From Bacteroidales bacterium UBA1064 (GTDB lineage: Bacteria; Bacteroidota; Bacteroidia; Bacteroidales; Tenuifilaceae), in NCBI GenBank assembly GCA_002316235.1, contig DCDD01000169.1, positions 1 through 21,917 on the forward strand: a stretch of 21,917 nt of DNA. Reading direction: 5' to 3'. Below, piece after piece: positions 21,156 through 21,917 of this stretch. The translations under genes were made by a program, and so were the position numbers. Below the pieces are notes generated by a model that saw only the letters and a list, made by a program, of their open reading frames with translations, was not told where the DNA came from and did not search any database. The first letter of the stretch is position 1. Each line of letters opens with the position of its first letter.

Positions 21156-21914
21156 TTGGCCTTGACGGTGAATGGTAAGAATAGACAAAAATCACAGCGG
21201 TACCAATCGTTTCGACGGTTAGTATTATATGCCATCGCCACATTCTTTATTACAACCGTCATATCGGTAATAGCTTTTTCTTTTATCAATCCAAACCTTA
21301 CCATGCTAATGGTAGCCAAACGAGTTCAGCCGCTAAATGACGGCGGATCTAATCGGATTAATCACAAGTGGGTAAGCATTGATAAAATATCTCCCCAGCT
21401 AGTTTTGGCGGTGTGTGCTGCTGAGGATAATAAGTTTATGGAACACAACGGGTTCGACTGGGAGTCCATTCAAAAAGCCAAGGAGCATAATAAAAAGGGG
21501 AAAAGGCTAAGAGGCGCTAGCACCATAACCCAGCAAACCGTAAAGAATGTATTTCTATGGCCGCGCCGTTCATGGGTAAGAAAGGGATTTGAGGCCTACT
21601 TTACATTTCTGGTAGAAGTTTTTTGGAGCAAGGAGCGAATTATGGAGGTTTACCTCAATGTAGCCGAATTGGGAAGAGGCATATATGGAGTGGAGTCTGC
21701 TTCGGAATGCTACTATGGAAAACCCGCTTCAAAAATTAGCACCTATGAGGCTGCCATGCTGGCTACCGTGCTTCCCAACCCAGCAAAGCGTAATCCGGCT
21801 AAGCCTAGCAGCTACATGTACAGGTACCAGCGCACCATTCTTCGAAACATGTACAACCTGGGAAGAATAGACCTTAAAGGAGATACAAGTAGTAAAAGCA
21901 AAAAGAAAAAATAA
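21156..21914 (+). CDS. mtgA: Monofunctional peptidoglycan transglycosylase
   Basis: A GT51 family protein of up to 252 residues that polymerises lipid II into glycan strands at the inner membrane. It has one membrane segment (about 22-44). The active-site motifs are AAEDNKFMEHNGFDW (catalytic Glu90), GASTITQQTVKN (120-131), and RIMEVYLNVAELGRGIYG (161-178, with Glu164 and Glu171). No transpeptidase domain follows; the C-terminus is a lysine-rich tail (SKSKKKK). There is no in-frame ATG before residue 50, which lies beyond the membrane anchor, and an in-frame stop is at 21129, so translation must start at TTG 21156 or GTG 21168. The gene ends 3 bases before the window edge. Confidence 0.9.
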   Translation: MALTVNGKNRQKSQRYQSFRRLVLYAIATFFITTVISVIAFSFINPNLTMLMVAKRVQPLNDGGSNRINHKWVSIDKISPQLVLAVCAAEDNKFMEHNGFDWESIQKAKEHNKKGKRLRGASTITQQTVKNVFLWPRRSWVRKGFEAYFTFLVEVFWSKERIMEVYLNVAELGRGIYGVESASECYYGKPASKISTYEAAMLATVLPNPAKRNPAKPSSYMYRYQRTILRNMYNLGRIDLKGDTSSKSKKKK

Positions 21915-21917
21915 AAA

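Noticed and set aside
1..21917. Mobile element, prophage, CRISPR array or defence island
   Set aside because: No transposase, integrase, phage structural gene, spaced direct repeats or known defence domain was seen; the genes are mostly metabolic and envelope functions.

Overview
The window reads as chromosomal DNA of an anaerobic member of the Bacteroidota, most likely the order Bacteroidales or Marinilabiliales. The support is AT-rich gene spacing, weak Shine-Dalgarno sequences, repeated TAnnTTTG -7 promoter elements upstream of operons, and Bacteroidota-type gene content: a lamin-tail OadG subunit in a methylmalonyl-CoA decarboxylase operon, an LtaS/MdoB-like transferase and an ECF sigma/anti-sigma/DUF4097-like trio. 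I see no rRNA, tRNA, CRISPR array, transposase or phage gene.

Layout. 1-1868 (minus): a membrane-anchored GT2 glycosyltransferase and a partial exported TPR-type protein that runs off the left edge. 2192-3485 (minus): a Dps-like thioferritin and a cysteine-rich Crp/Fnr regulator, each followed by its own terminator. 3658-9969 (plus), divergent from the regulator: DsrE2-like protein, small DsrE-like protein, TusA, a stand-alone MvhD/FlpD-type [2Fe-2S] protein, two HdrA-like flavoproteins and an HdrC-cytochrome b fusion. 10058-13689 (plus): a small coiled-coil protein, a CapA-like protein and an LtaS/MdoB-like transferase, ending in a strong terminator. 13745-15932 (minus): ECF sigma factor, one-TM anti-sigma-like protein and an exported beta-solenoid protein. 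16145-20733 (minus): methylmalonyl-CoA epimerase and the carboxyltransferase, gamma/delta, biotin-carrier and beta subunits of a Na+-pumping decarboxylase, ending in a terminator. 21156-21914 (plus): monofunctional peptidoglycan transglycosylase.

The most interesting part is 3486-9969. Three sulfur-carrier type proteins (DsrE2, DsrE, TusA) sit upstream of what looks like a Qmo-type quinone-interacting complex. The MvhD domain that is normally fused to QmoB is a separate gene here, and the QmoB-like protein instead ends in a predicted winged helix. No sat, apr, dsrAB or hdrB gene is in the window, so this is not a standard sulfate-reduction locus. I infer a membrane-bound system that exchanges electrons between protein-bound sulfane sulfur and the menaquinone pool. 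The divergent Crp/Fnr protein has a CRP-type recognition helix (RE...R), and the intergenic region carries an exact TGTGA-N6-TCACA palindrome placed to serve its own promoter and possibly the sulfur operon. The methylmalonyl-CoA decarboxylase operon fits a succinate-to-propionate fermenter that conserves energy as a sodium gradient.
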